Source: an uncultured Collinsella sp.
GTDB lineage: Bacteria > Actinomycetota > Coriobacteriia > Coriobacteriales > Coriobacteriaceae
Direction: 5' to 3'
Assembly: GCA_900752015.1 (NCBI GenBank)
Contig: CAADTZ010000071.1
Coordinates: forward strand, 1-5,901
Length of the DNA stretch: 5,901 bases
The position numbers and the translations under genes were made by a program. Of this stretch, positions 1-5,742 are shown piece after piece (the first letter of the stretch is position 1; each line of letters begins with the position of its first letter). The notes beneath the pieces are model-generated. The model worked only from the letters and a program-made list of their open reading frames with translations, searched no databases and was not told the origin of the DNA.

Positions 1-750
1 CGCGCCCGCCGCCATGGTATCGGTCGCGCAGGCGATAAACGAAACATCGGGCACTTCGCCCAGCAGCTCGCGCGACGCACGATAGCCGGAATCGAGGGTA
101 AAGGACCCGCGGCGAATCAGCTCGGGATCGAGCGCAACACCCGCGGCGCGTAAGCCCGCTTCAAAACCACGACGACGGTCGTAACCGGCGGCACGGTCTT
201 CCTCGGTAACACCGATATAGGCAATCTTGCCCTCAACATGCTTCGCGAGCGCCTGGCCCAGCTCAAAGGCGGCCTCGTAATCGTCATGGTAGACGCAAGC
301 CGCGCCCTCGACGTTTTGACCGATCAGCACAATGGGCACACGGCAAGACGCAATGGCCGCACGATGTTCGTCGGTGATCATGGTCGCCACGAGCACGATG
401 CCATCGACCGGGTGGTTCTGGAACAGGTCGAGATACTCGAGCTCACGCTCGGCCACGTTATCAGTATTCGCGAGCAGCATCTGGTAGCCACGGCGACCGA
501 GCACCTGGCCAATACCGGCGGTAATGCGGCTCACGGATTCCGAGTTAATCTTAGGCACGATGACGCCGATGAGCTTGGTGGAACCGGTGCGCAGCGCGCG
601 AGCCTGACTAGATCGCACGTATCCGGTCAGCTCAATCGCCTGCTTAATGCGCTCGGCCTTGTCCGCCGAGATACATCCACCGTTGAGGTAGCGCGAGACC
701 GCGGCGCTCGAAACGCCGGCCAGCTCGGCCACATCTTTCATCTTAACCAC
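1..750 (-). CDS. LacI-family transcriptional regulator, C-terminus cut by the window edge
   Basis: This is a sugar-responsive DNA-binding repressor, shown by direct translation of the minus strand (250 codons, open to the edge). Residues 4-23 form a LacI helix-turn-helix (MKDVAELAGVSSAAVSRYLN). A hinge follows at about 47-60 (SQARALRTGSTKLIG), then the start of the periplasmic-binding-protein-like sugar domain (GVIVPKINSESVSRI). Further conserved blocks are VDGIVLVA, PIVLIGQN, IAYIGV, DRRRGFEAGL and, at the cut end, ATDTMAAGA. A full-length protein would be about 330 residues, so roughly 80 are missing. The start is taken as GTG at 750, because AGGGG lies five bases upstream; ATG at 741 is the alternative and leaves the domain intact. 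The SSAAVSRYLNGG and KINSES blocks resemble the ScrR/SacR-like subgroup that often controls sucrose or other glycoside uptake; that assignment is tentative. The gene has its own promoter and operator, so it probably represses itself. Targets further downstream are outside the window. Confidence 0.95.
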   Translation of the reverse strand, partial: MVKMKDVAELAGVSSAAVSRYLNGGCISADKAERIKQAIELTGYVRSSQARALRTGSTKLIGVIVPKINSESVSRITAGIGQVLGRRGYQMLLANTDNVAERELEYLDLFQNHPVDGIVLVATMITDEHRAAIASCRVPIVLIGQNVEGAACVYHDDYEAAFELGQALAKHVEGKIAYIGVTEEDRAAGYDRRRGFEAGLRAAGVALDPELIRRGSFTLDSGYRASRELLGEVPDVSFIACATDTMAAGA

Positions 751-755
751 GGGCA

Positions 756-760
756 CCCCT
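756..760 (-). promoter_or_regulatory. Ribosome binding site of the lacI-family gene
   Basis: The minus strand reads AGGGG followed by five bases (TGCCC) and then GTG. This spacing favours GTG at 750 over ATG at 741, which would be 14 bases away, and over ATG at 765, which lies upstream of the site. Confidence 0.65.
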
Positions 761-765
761 GTCAT

Positions 766-779
766 TGAAATCGCTTTCA
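766..779. promoter_or_regulatory. Predicted LacI-family operator (autoregulatory)
   Basis: The sequence TGAAATCGCTTTCA has perfect five-base inverted arms (TGAAA/TTTCA) around a centre containing CG. This is the usual architecture of operators bound by LacI-family proteins, whose hinge helices insert at a central CG step. It lies 16 bases before the GTG start and just downstream of the predicted -10 box, so it should cover the transcription start. A bound repressor would block its own promoter. The palindrome is seen directly; the identity of the bound protein is inferred. Confidence 0.7.
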
Positions 780-781
780 CC

Positions 782-812
782 ATAATACCCGCGAACGCGC
801 TCAATGAATCAA
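782..812 (-). promoter_or_regulatory. Predicted sigma70-type promoter of the lacI-family gene
   Basis: On the minus strand a -10-like TATTAT (787-782) is preceded by a -35-like TTGATT (812-807), with a 19-base spacer that is longer than ideal. A start about seven bases after the -10 box would fall near 775, inside the palindromic operator. That would give a leader of about 25 bases containing the AGGGG site. The -10 box is convincing; the -35 box is weak. Confidence 0.5.
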
Positions 813-844
813 CTCGCCCATCCAGGTCGAGCAAACGTCAGCGA

Positions 845-944
845 GCGGGCAGCTGCCGTGGCGAGGTGCCGCGAAAGAGGAGCGAAGCGTACTTTATGTA
901 CGCGAGCGACGGTTTGAGCGGCAGATCGCCCGGCAGATGCCCGC
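845..944. repeat. Long imperfect inverted repeat with nested central hairpin
   Basis: The outer arms 846-858 (CGGGCAGCTGCCG) and 931-943 (CGGCAGATGCCCG) pair at 12 of 13 positions. The next blocks continue the pairing with small mismatches and end in a perfect six-base pair, TGCCGC (867-872) with GCGGCA (918-923). Inside is a symmetric 14/14-base unpaired region (873-886 and 904-917), in which AGCGA occurs on both sides. A perfect six-base stem then follows, GCGTAC (887-892) with GTACGC (898-903), closing a TTTAT loop. No coding frame explains it. It could be a dispersed palindromic repeat, a structured RNA element between the operon and lacI, or a bidirectional transcription barrier. I cannot tell which without genome comparison. 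Confidence 0.75.
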
Positions 945-958
945 GCAGCGTCGAGCGG

Positions 959-982
959 TCCGGCGTTTGTTAAAACGCCGGA
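959..982 (-). terminator. Perfect 10-bp hairpin just past the operon end; possible terminator without U-tract
   Basis: TCCGGCGTTT (959-968) pairs perfectly with AAACGCCGGA (973-982) around a four-base GTTA loop. It begins six bases after the TAA stop of the DUF4956 gene, which is the position of a terminator for the pel-type operon. The sequence after the stem on the minus strand (CCGCTCGACG) has no run of T. It is therefore not a canonical intrinsic terminator. It may act as a 3'-end stabilising stem, or with the large inverted repeat beyond it. Confidence 0.5.
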
Positions 983-988
983 ACATAG

Positions 989-1654
989 TTACCCGTGGTA
1001 CTCGCCGTTGTACTGGATGAGCGTTAGGTCCTCAACGCCGTCGAGCTCGCGAATGGCGTCCGCATAGGGCATGTCAACGCCGTCCGAGAACACCTCCACG
1101 GCCATCTCGACCTTGTCACCACGCATGGTCTTGGACTTCACCGTAAACTTGGTGCGCCCAAATGCACGCACGATATCGTCGCTGGCGGTCTGGCCCGTGT
1201 AGTGGATGACCATCATGTACACGCGCGCCTTGTCCTGGTGGCTCGCAAAGCCGGCAATCATCACCACAATCACCACTGCCGTAAGCCCCACGAGCGCGTA
1301 CATGCCGGCGCCTGCCGTAATGCCTGTGGTAATGGCCCAAAAAAGATACAGCAGGTCGAGCGGGTCCTTGACCGCCGTACGGTAGCGGACGATGGACAGA
1401 GCACCAACCATACCGAGCGAGATGACCACGTTGGTCGAAATCGCGAGAGTGACCATGCAGGTAAGCACGCACATGCCCACGAGTGTCACGGCAAAGCTAC
1501 GCGAATACACCACGCCGGTAAAAAAGCGCTTGTACACGTAATAGATCAGAATGCCCATGGCGAGCGCCACGAGCAGCGAAAGGCCAATCTTGGCAGGGTC
1601 GACCTGGCCAAACGCCTCCAAGACGGAGTTCTTAAAAAAGTCCCTGGTGCTCAT
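989..1654 (-). CDS. DUF4956 domain-containing membrane protein
   Basis: This is a 221-residue multi-pass membrane protein of the DUF4956 family, whose biochemical function is unknown. Hydrophobic segments are visible at about 22-41, 52-73 and 101-135. The family hallmark lies between them at about 81-100 (GMVGALSIVRYRTAVKDPLD), followed by FWAITTGITAG. A soluble C-terminal part of about 80 residues (from HQDKARVY on) has alternating beta/alpha character and probably faces the cytoplasm. The ATG at 1654 lies three bases after the VTC-gene stop. GAGGGG is 11 bases upstream, a rather long spacing, so translation is probably coupled to the gene before it. DUF4956 proteins are known to occur next to VTC-domain and CotH genes, as here, which argues for a shared pathway. 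A role in membrane transport or as partner of the VTC-like enzyme is inference. Confidence 0.93.
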   Translation of the reverse strand: MSTRDFFKNSVLEAFGQVDPAKIGLSLLVALAMGILIYYVYKRFFTGVVYSRSFAVTLVGMCVLTCMVTLAISTNVVISLGMVGALSIVRYRTAVKDPLDLLYLFWAITTGITAGAGMYALVGLTAVVIVVMIAGFASHQDKARVYMMVIHYTGQTASDDIVRAFGRTKFTVKSKTMRGDKVEMAVEVFSDGVDMPYADAIRELDGVEDLTLIQYNGEYHG

Positions 1655-1657
1655 GGT

Positions 1658-2449
1658 CTAAATATCCCCTCGGTTCTCAAAATCCGATTCCCAGTAATTA
1701 AATCCGCGAAGGTAGGCGGTCTTTTCGTAACACAGGCAGTACTTGGAGACCGCCGTAAGCTCGGCCGCTCCCGGCGGCACCATATCGCGCACCAGCTGCG
1801 GGCAAAATTCGGTAAACTTGACCTCCATCACCAGCTTGCCGGGCTCCAGGACCGGCAGCGCGGGCAGCGTCGCGTCAAAGATATCGAAGCTTCCCACCGC
1901 GGCACGCACGTTCATGTCAAACGTGATGCGCACAGTGCCCTCATCCATCACCCACGGCTCGCGCTCGTAGTCCACGATGGTCCTCGGGCGCATCATGTTG
2001 CAGATGCACTCGATGTAGAACTCGCGACAGAGCGGATAGGGGCTCCTCAGCAAAAAGTCGTAGTCGCCAGCCAGAATCTGCTCAAACTCGCCGCGCGTAA
2101 GTGGCGCATCCTCCTTGTAAATCCAGCTACCGTACTTCTTTTTGCGCTCGAGCTTAATCACCTTGTCGCTGCCGTTATAGATGCGCACGCGATACTTTTT
2201 GCGCATGAGAATGCCGGCGTCTTTTTCCTCGTAGGCCGAGTTGCAGTAGTCGTCAAAGTACAGGCTGCGAATAGTGTAACCGCCCGCCCGCGCATGCTTG
2301 TCCAGCTTAAACACCGGCGCCATGCGACAGGCAAGCGCGGCGTGCTCGCCCTCGTTAATGAGATATTTGAACTCGTGGCGGTAACGCTCCTGCGTGGTAC
2401 GCACAGGCGGAGCCGCCAAGCGCTCAAGTAGCGCACTAGCCCTCCTCAT
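1658..2449 (-). CDS. VTC-domain (polyphosphate polymerase-like, CYTH/TTM fold) protein
   Basis: This 263-residue soluble protein is related to the catalytic domain of yeast Vtc4, which makes polyphosphate from ATP inside a triphosphate-tunnel beta-barrel. Tunnel-type motifs appear in order: RHEFKY (24-29), TIRSLYFDD (59-67), YRVRIYN with the paired arginines (86-92), IKLERKKK (98-105), YEREPW (161-166), RITFDMNVR (174-182), MEVKF (208-212) and SKY (235-237). The RxR, acidic EVK and SK elements correspond to substrate- and metal-binding positions of Vtc4, so the tunnel looks intact. There is no membrane segment or SPX domain. The ATG at 2449 is supported by GGAGG six bases upstream, and the gene overlaps the end of the CotH gene by 14 bases. 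The protein presumably acts in the cytoplasm with the DUF4956 membrane protein encoded next. Bacterial members near pel or cotH genes are mostly uncharacterised, so polyphosphate synthesis is a family-based prediction. Confidence 0.92.
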   Translation of the reverse strand: MRRASALLERLAAPPVRTTQERYRHEFKYLINEGEHAALACRMAPVFKLDKHARAGGYTIRSLYFDDYCNSAYEEKDAGILMRKKYRVRIYNGSDKVIKLERKKKYGSWIYKEDAPLTRGEFEQILAGDYDFLLRSPYPLCREFYIECICNMMRPRTIVDYEREPWVMDEGTVRITFDMNVRAAVGSFDIFDATLPALPVLEPGKLVMEVKFTEFCPQLVRDMVPPGAAELTAVSKYCLCYEKTAYLRGFNYWESDFENRGDI

Positions 2450-4205
2450 ACGTGTCCTCCACGACCTTACCGCCGCCTTGCACGTAAAAACACTTCATGC
2501 CGTAGTGCTTGCCGTCGTCGGTCACATAGTAGTCAAACGCATCTTGCGTAAAGCCGTCGGAGTTGGTGGCACGCACGCGCACAAAATACTGGCCGGCATC
2601 GGGCGCATCGCAGGTCACCTCGGGAAGCAGCACGTCCTCGGCCTTAAAGACCACGTCGCTTGTTGCATAGTCACGCGCAAGCTCCACGGTGTAGCGAATG
2701 TCGCGCGCCTCAAAGTCGTAGGACGCATCCCAGTTAATGCGCAGCTTACCGTTATCGATCTGCGGCACGCCGATGTAAAACGGCATGGGCTTTTTAAAAC
2801 TCTCGCGAAAGCTCTTGTAGTTCTCCTCGATCTCGGAGGGAATCGCCGCGGCGATCTGCTCGTATTGGTCCTTGGTGACAGGCAGATTATCGATATCGGG
2901 CGAAGCAAAGACCAGCGATTCAGTAACCTCGCGGTAGTGCTTGATCATCTTGCTCAGGCGTGTCTCGGTCATATACGAACGCAGGTCCTTGACGGCGCGG
3001 TCGAGCTCGCTGCGGAACGATTTGCTGCGCAGCGCACGATTGAACAGTACGTTGCCCCAGTAGTTGCTTGCGCCGCGCTCCCAGCTCGCGTAGTCCGAAA
3101 ACCCGGTAAGAGAAAGCTCCAGCTTACGCAGCATGCCGTCGTTATCCCAATCTAAAAAGTACCAGGTATTTGAGTTGAGAGGGCTGTACAGATAACAATT
3201 ACGGTTCTGCGTATCGCAGTTGCCCGTCAGGATCTGAAACGCCAGCCAATAGACCAGATTTTCGGTATCAAAGTAGGTGCCGAGCACGTCGTCGATCTTT
3301 TGCGATTCGTCGTTGAGCGCATCGAGCATCTCGATGAGCTTGGTGTGGTCCGAATCGCCCTTAATCTCGAGCATGCCCTCAAATTTAGCCTGGTTGTAGT
3401 TGGGATCGTCGGCGAGCTTAATGGTATCCTCGTAGCGATGGAAATCGAAGCTGTTCACCTTATACAGGTGTCCGCTCTTATCCAGGCCATGAGCCTTAAG
3501 CGCCGTCTTGTTGAGCTGCTCCACCTGCGTAAACAGGCCGTAGTCCTCAAAGGTGTCGTTGGACTTTTCGGTCTGGTCGCACACCCACAGATGCACAAAC
3601 TGCGTGCGCAGGCCCATCATCTGGGGAATCCCGCGGATAAGGTCGTAGGCCATCTTGTTGCGAAAACGCATTCCCTCGCCCATGTGCTTGTTGAGCGCAA
3701 TCGCGCGCTGTTGGCGCCAGGTACCCTTGCCCTTTTTGAGCTCCACCTTGTAATTCTTTTGCGAGTTATTGCTCGATGTCTGACCGCGCACCTGCACGGT
3801 GGCATTGGGCGCTTCCTCGCCATAGCCAACCTCGCCGGCCACCGGGCCGTCTTCGTCGCCCGGCTGCAGCAGGCCCATAACCTGATAGCGCGTCACGCCC
3901 ATGTCGGCATAGTCATACACCGAGTACGTGTTGATCTCGGCCCAGCTGTGGTCGGTGTTCTCAGAGCTGTTGCCGCGCGAGACCGTCAGGTACATGGTCA
4001 CAATGCCCGAGTCGTCGTAGACCTCGTACAGCTCATCTTTATCGCGCAGATGCTTGGTACCGTCCGAGGAATCGGCCTTTTTAATCTTGTCCTGCTTTTT
4101 GACCTTTTTGGTCGAGGAGTCATCCTGCACCGAGCAGCCCGAAAGCAACAGCGCACCGGCAGCCGCCTCAAACAGGCGACGGCGAGACATCATCCTATCG
4201 GTCAT
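2436..4205 (-). CDS. CotH-kinase-family lipoprotein with C-terminal FnIII-like region
   Basis: A 589-residue exported protein. The N-terminus has a twin-arginine-like SRRRLF (7-12), a short hydrophobic stretch and the lipobox LSGC with the lipidated cysteine at 24. A polar, lysine-rich linker (about 30-55) follows. The CotH fold spans roughly 65-470: RGQTSSNNSQKNYKVELK (140-157), the NCDTQNRNCYLY block (329-340) and FLDWDNDG (350-357). Asp331 and Asp354 are 23 residues apart, as I recall for the key aspartates of Bacillus subtilis CotH, an atypical protein kinase. About 477-565 looks like one fibronectin III-type beta domain (GKLRINWDASYD, YFVRVRATNSDGFT). The ATG at 4205 has GGGGAGG five bases upstream and overlaps pelG by 11 bases. 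The protein would sit on the outer face of the membrane and could phosphorylate or bind matrix or surface proteins. The sporulation role of the name-giving protein should not be transferred, because the context is exopolysaccharide. Confidence 0.92.
   Translation of the reverse strand: MTDRMMSRRRLFEAAAGALLLSGCSVQDDSSTKKVKKQDKIKKADSSDGTKHLRDKDELYEVYDDSGIVTMYLTVSRGNSSENTDHSWAEINTYSVYDYADMGVTRYQVMGLLQPGDEDGPVAGEVGYGEEAPNATVQVRGQTSSNNSQKNYKVELKKGKGTWRQQRAIALNKHMGEGMRFRNKMAYDLIRGIPQMMGLRTQFVHLWVCDQTEKSNDTFEDYGLFTQVEQLNKTALKAHGLDKSGHLYKVNSFDFHRYEDTIKLADDPNYNQAKFEGMLEIKGDSDHTKLIEMLDALNDESQKIDDVLGTYFDTENLVYWLAFQILTGNCDTQNRNCYLYSPLNSNTWYFLDWDNDGMLRKLELSLTGFSDYASWERGASNYWGNVLFNRALRSKSFRSELDRAVKDLRSYMTETRLSKMIKHYREVTESLVFASPDIDNLPVTKDQYEQIAAAIPSEIEENYKSFRESFKKPMPFYIGVPQIDNGKLRINWDASYDFEARDIRYTVELARDYATSDVVFKAEDVLLPEVTCDAPDAGQYFVRVRATNSDGFTQDAFDYYVTDDGKHYGMKCFYVQGGGKVVEDTYEEG
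2456..2460 (-). promoter_or_regulatory. Ribosome binding site of the VTC gene, inside the CotH gene
   Basis: GGAGG stands six bases before ATG 2449 and lies wholly within the last CotH codons, so the VTC start is embedded in the upstream gene and is probably translationally coupled. The second and third codons of the VTC gene also spell AGGAGG, but the GTG after it is out of frame. Confidence 0.7.
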
Positions 4206-5739
4206 CAGAACCTCCCCAATGCTTGCGATACACGCGGACTACTGCGCGCTCAAACGCGCCATGTGGCTCACCCTTATGGCGACCTTCCTCATAGCGCTGC
4301 TCGGCACGGTCGAGCAAGCGGCCCAGCTGTGTAAAGCGACCCGTTTTGTCGGTCGCCACAATGGGCTGCTGGCTCAGGATACGATACGGCAAGTTGGCGG
4401 TATAGGTATCGAGCCGCAGCAGCGCCACGATAAAAAACACCGCCGCACCCAGCAAAAAGCCAAAGCCGTAAAACTGCTGCGGCAAAAGCAACGACACGGC
4501 AGTCGCCAGCCCGGCCACACCGGCAAACAAACCCGAGGCCAGCACGGCCCCCTTGTAGTCGGTAAAGTACAGCAAGATAAGCATCACCGTATTGCCCACG
4601 GCATACAGGCCATAGCCCACGCACAGCGTGCGAAAATACCCGTGCATAAGGTTGTTAAAGCCCAACGGTAAGGCCGACAGCACCGTGGTCTCGAGCGAGA
4701 TGACCGCCGCGGTCACAAACAGCTGCTTGAGTGCACAAAAGCGCAGTTCGCTGTTAAGCGTGGAGAGCATCTCCTCCTCGGCCACCACAATGTCGCCTAC
4801 CACGCCGCCGTCATTGAACAGGCTGTAGTAGTCGCGGTAGCGCGGATAGAAGTTGACCTCGACCGAGACCACAAAGTTGACGGTCGTGACCAGGATCGTC
4901 AAAAACGCAATGAGCGCCGGCACATCGTAGTAGGGCGCACCATAAAACAAGCCCTTGACCTGCACGCCAATAGGACCGGCCCAAATAATCACCAGGTGCG
5001 CAAAGAGTCCCAGATTGGTTAACAGGCCCGTGAGCGCCAGCGGCATAAACTGATCGAGCCACTGCAAAAAGGGCCAGGGGCTGCGGTCGCTCTGAGGAAA
5101 ATACCGGTACAGCAGTACCACGTCCCAGGCGAGCATGACGCCGTAGCCCAGAGCAATTGACGCCAACAGGCCCTCGACCGGCGGCAGCCCCAGCGCCAGC
5201 GCGGCCAGGGCGCACAGGCACGCCACGCCAATGGCGGCCGCAAAGCTGCACAGGATGCCGCGGTAATCCTTGATGGCCGTGAGGTAACTCATGCCGTTCC
5301 AGTTGACGATCATAATGTTGAACAGCCACAGGCATAGCAGCCCCTGCAGCAGCGTGGCGCCCGAGAACAGCAAAAAGACGCCGTAGAGCACCGTGCCCGC
5401 AACGAGCATGATGGCGTTGGAGCCCCAAAACGAAGGCAGTATCTCATCCTCGCGCTCGGCAAACAACATATCAGCCAAAAAGCGCGTGACCGGCATGGAG
5501 AAAAAGCTCGTGAGCAAAAGTGAGGCCAGCAGTGTGTAGGTCACCATGCACACCAGCAGATCCTGGTTGGCACGGCCCACACCCCACAGACCGCACAGCA
5601 CCAAGATACCCACCTGCAGTAGCACGCCCAATAGCATGGGACCCGTGCACACAATGCCGGCGTAGCCGTAAGCACGCATCGTGGCAAACAGGCCCTTGCG
5701 CCTAAACAGACGCTTAAGCTCAAAACCAATTCCGGCCAT
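4195..5739 (-). CDS. pelG: PelG, Pel exopolysaccharide inner-membrane transporter
   Basis: PelG is the membrane channel or flippase-like subunit (MOP/MATE-related superfamily) thought to move the growing Pel polymer across the cytoplasmic membrane, working with PelF. The family signature N-terminus MAGIGFELKRLF is followed by YGYAGIVCTGP (24-34) and about twelve hydrophobic segments, roughly 27-54, 63-83, 107-127, 129-147, 163-184, 188-211, 230-255, 274-293, 335-358, 370-391, 395-419 and 424-442. FYPRYRDYYSLFNDGG (297-312) is a conserved loop. After the last segment comes a charged tail of about 70 residues (443-514), making the protein longer than I recall for Pseudomonas PelG (about 456). 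The ATG at 5739 follows the upstream stop by three bases, with GAGGGGGAG six bases before it. The stop overlaps the start of the CotH gene. Pel clusters occur in Gram-positive bacteria without the outer-membrane parts PelB and PelC. Confidence 0.95.
   Translation of the reverse strand: MAGIGFELKRLFRRKGLFATMRAYGYAGIVCTGPMLLGVLLQVGILVLCGLWGVGRANQDLLVCMVTYTLLASLLLTSFFSMPVTRFLADMLFAEREDEILPSFWGSNAIMLVAGTVLYGVFLLFSGATLLQGLLCLWLFNIMIVNWNGMSYLTAIKDYRGILCSFAAAIGVACLCALAALALGLPPVEGLLASIALGYGVMLAWDVVLLYRYFPQSDRSPWPFLQWLDQFMPLALTGLLTNLGLFAHLVIIWAGPIGVQVKGLFYGAPYYDVPALIAFLTILVTTVNFVVSVEVNFYPRYRDYYSLFNDGGVVGDIVVAEEEMLSTLNSELRFCALKQLFVTAAVISLETTVLSALPLGFNNLMHGYFRTLCVGYGLYAVGNTVMLILLYFTDYKGAVLASGLFAGVAGLATAVSLLLPQQFYGFGFLLGAAVFFIVALLRLDTYTANLPYRILSQQPIVATDKTGRFTQLGRLLDRAEQRYEEGRHKGEPHGAFERAVVRVYRKHWGGSDDR
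4211..4217 (-). promoter_or_regulatory. Ribosome binding site of the CotH gene, inside pelG
   Basis: GGGGAGG lies five bases before ATG 4205 and inside the last codons of pelG. This strong site fixes the CotH start at 4205 rather than at the tandem methionines five and six codons in, and implies coupled translation. Confidence 0.7.
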
Positions 5740-5742
5740 CGG

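Noticed and set aside
763..765. ATG at 765 as the LacI start
   Set aside because: It is in frame, but it lies at the edge of the palindrome with no good Shine-Dalgarno site before it. AGGGG before GTG 750 fits better.
238..768. 176-codon plus-strand open frame at the left end
   Set aside because: It is antisense to the LacI-family gene, whose helix-turn-helix and sugar-domain motifs are unmistakable on the minus strand. It also runs through the operator.
845..982. CRISPR array, integron attC site or IS end
   Set aside because: There is only one inverted repeat. There are no regularly spaced direct repeats, no transposase or integrase gene and no evident target-site duplication.
1202..2431. 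409-codon plus-strand open frame opposite the VTC and DUF4956 genes
   Set aside because: It is His/Arg/Val-rich with no recognisable domain and lies antisense to two genes with clear family motifs. Long antisense frames are expected with this GC-biased codon usage.
2436..4205. Sporulation role from the CotH family name
   Set aside because: The gene sits in an exopolysaccharide operon and encodes a lipoprotein, and no sporulation gene is nearby. The family is widespread in non-spore-formers.
3300..4334. 344-codon plus-strand open frame opposite the CotH gene
   Set aside because: No domain or convincing ribosome site, and the composition is typical of a shadow frame. The minus-strand CotH motifs explain the region.
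4811..5428. 205-codon minus-strand frame inside pelG
   Set aside because: It is an alternate frame of pelG, rich in Arg, Gly and Ala, without membrane segments or motifs. PelG accounts for the sequence.
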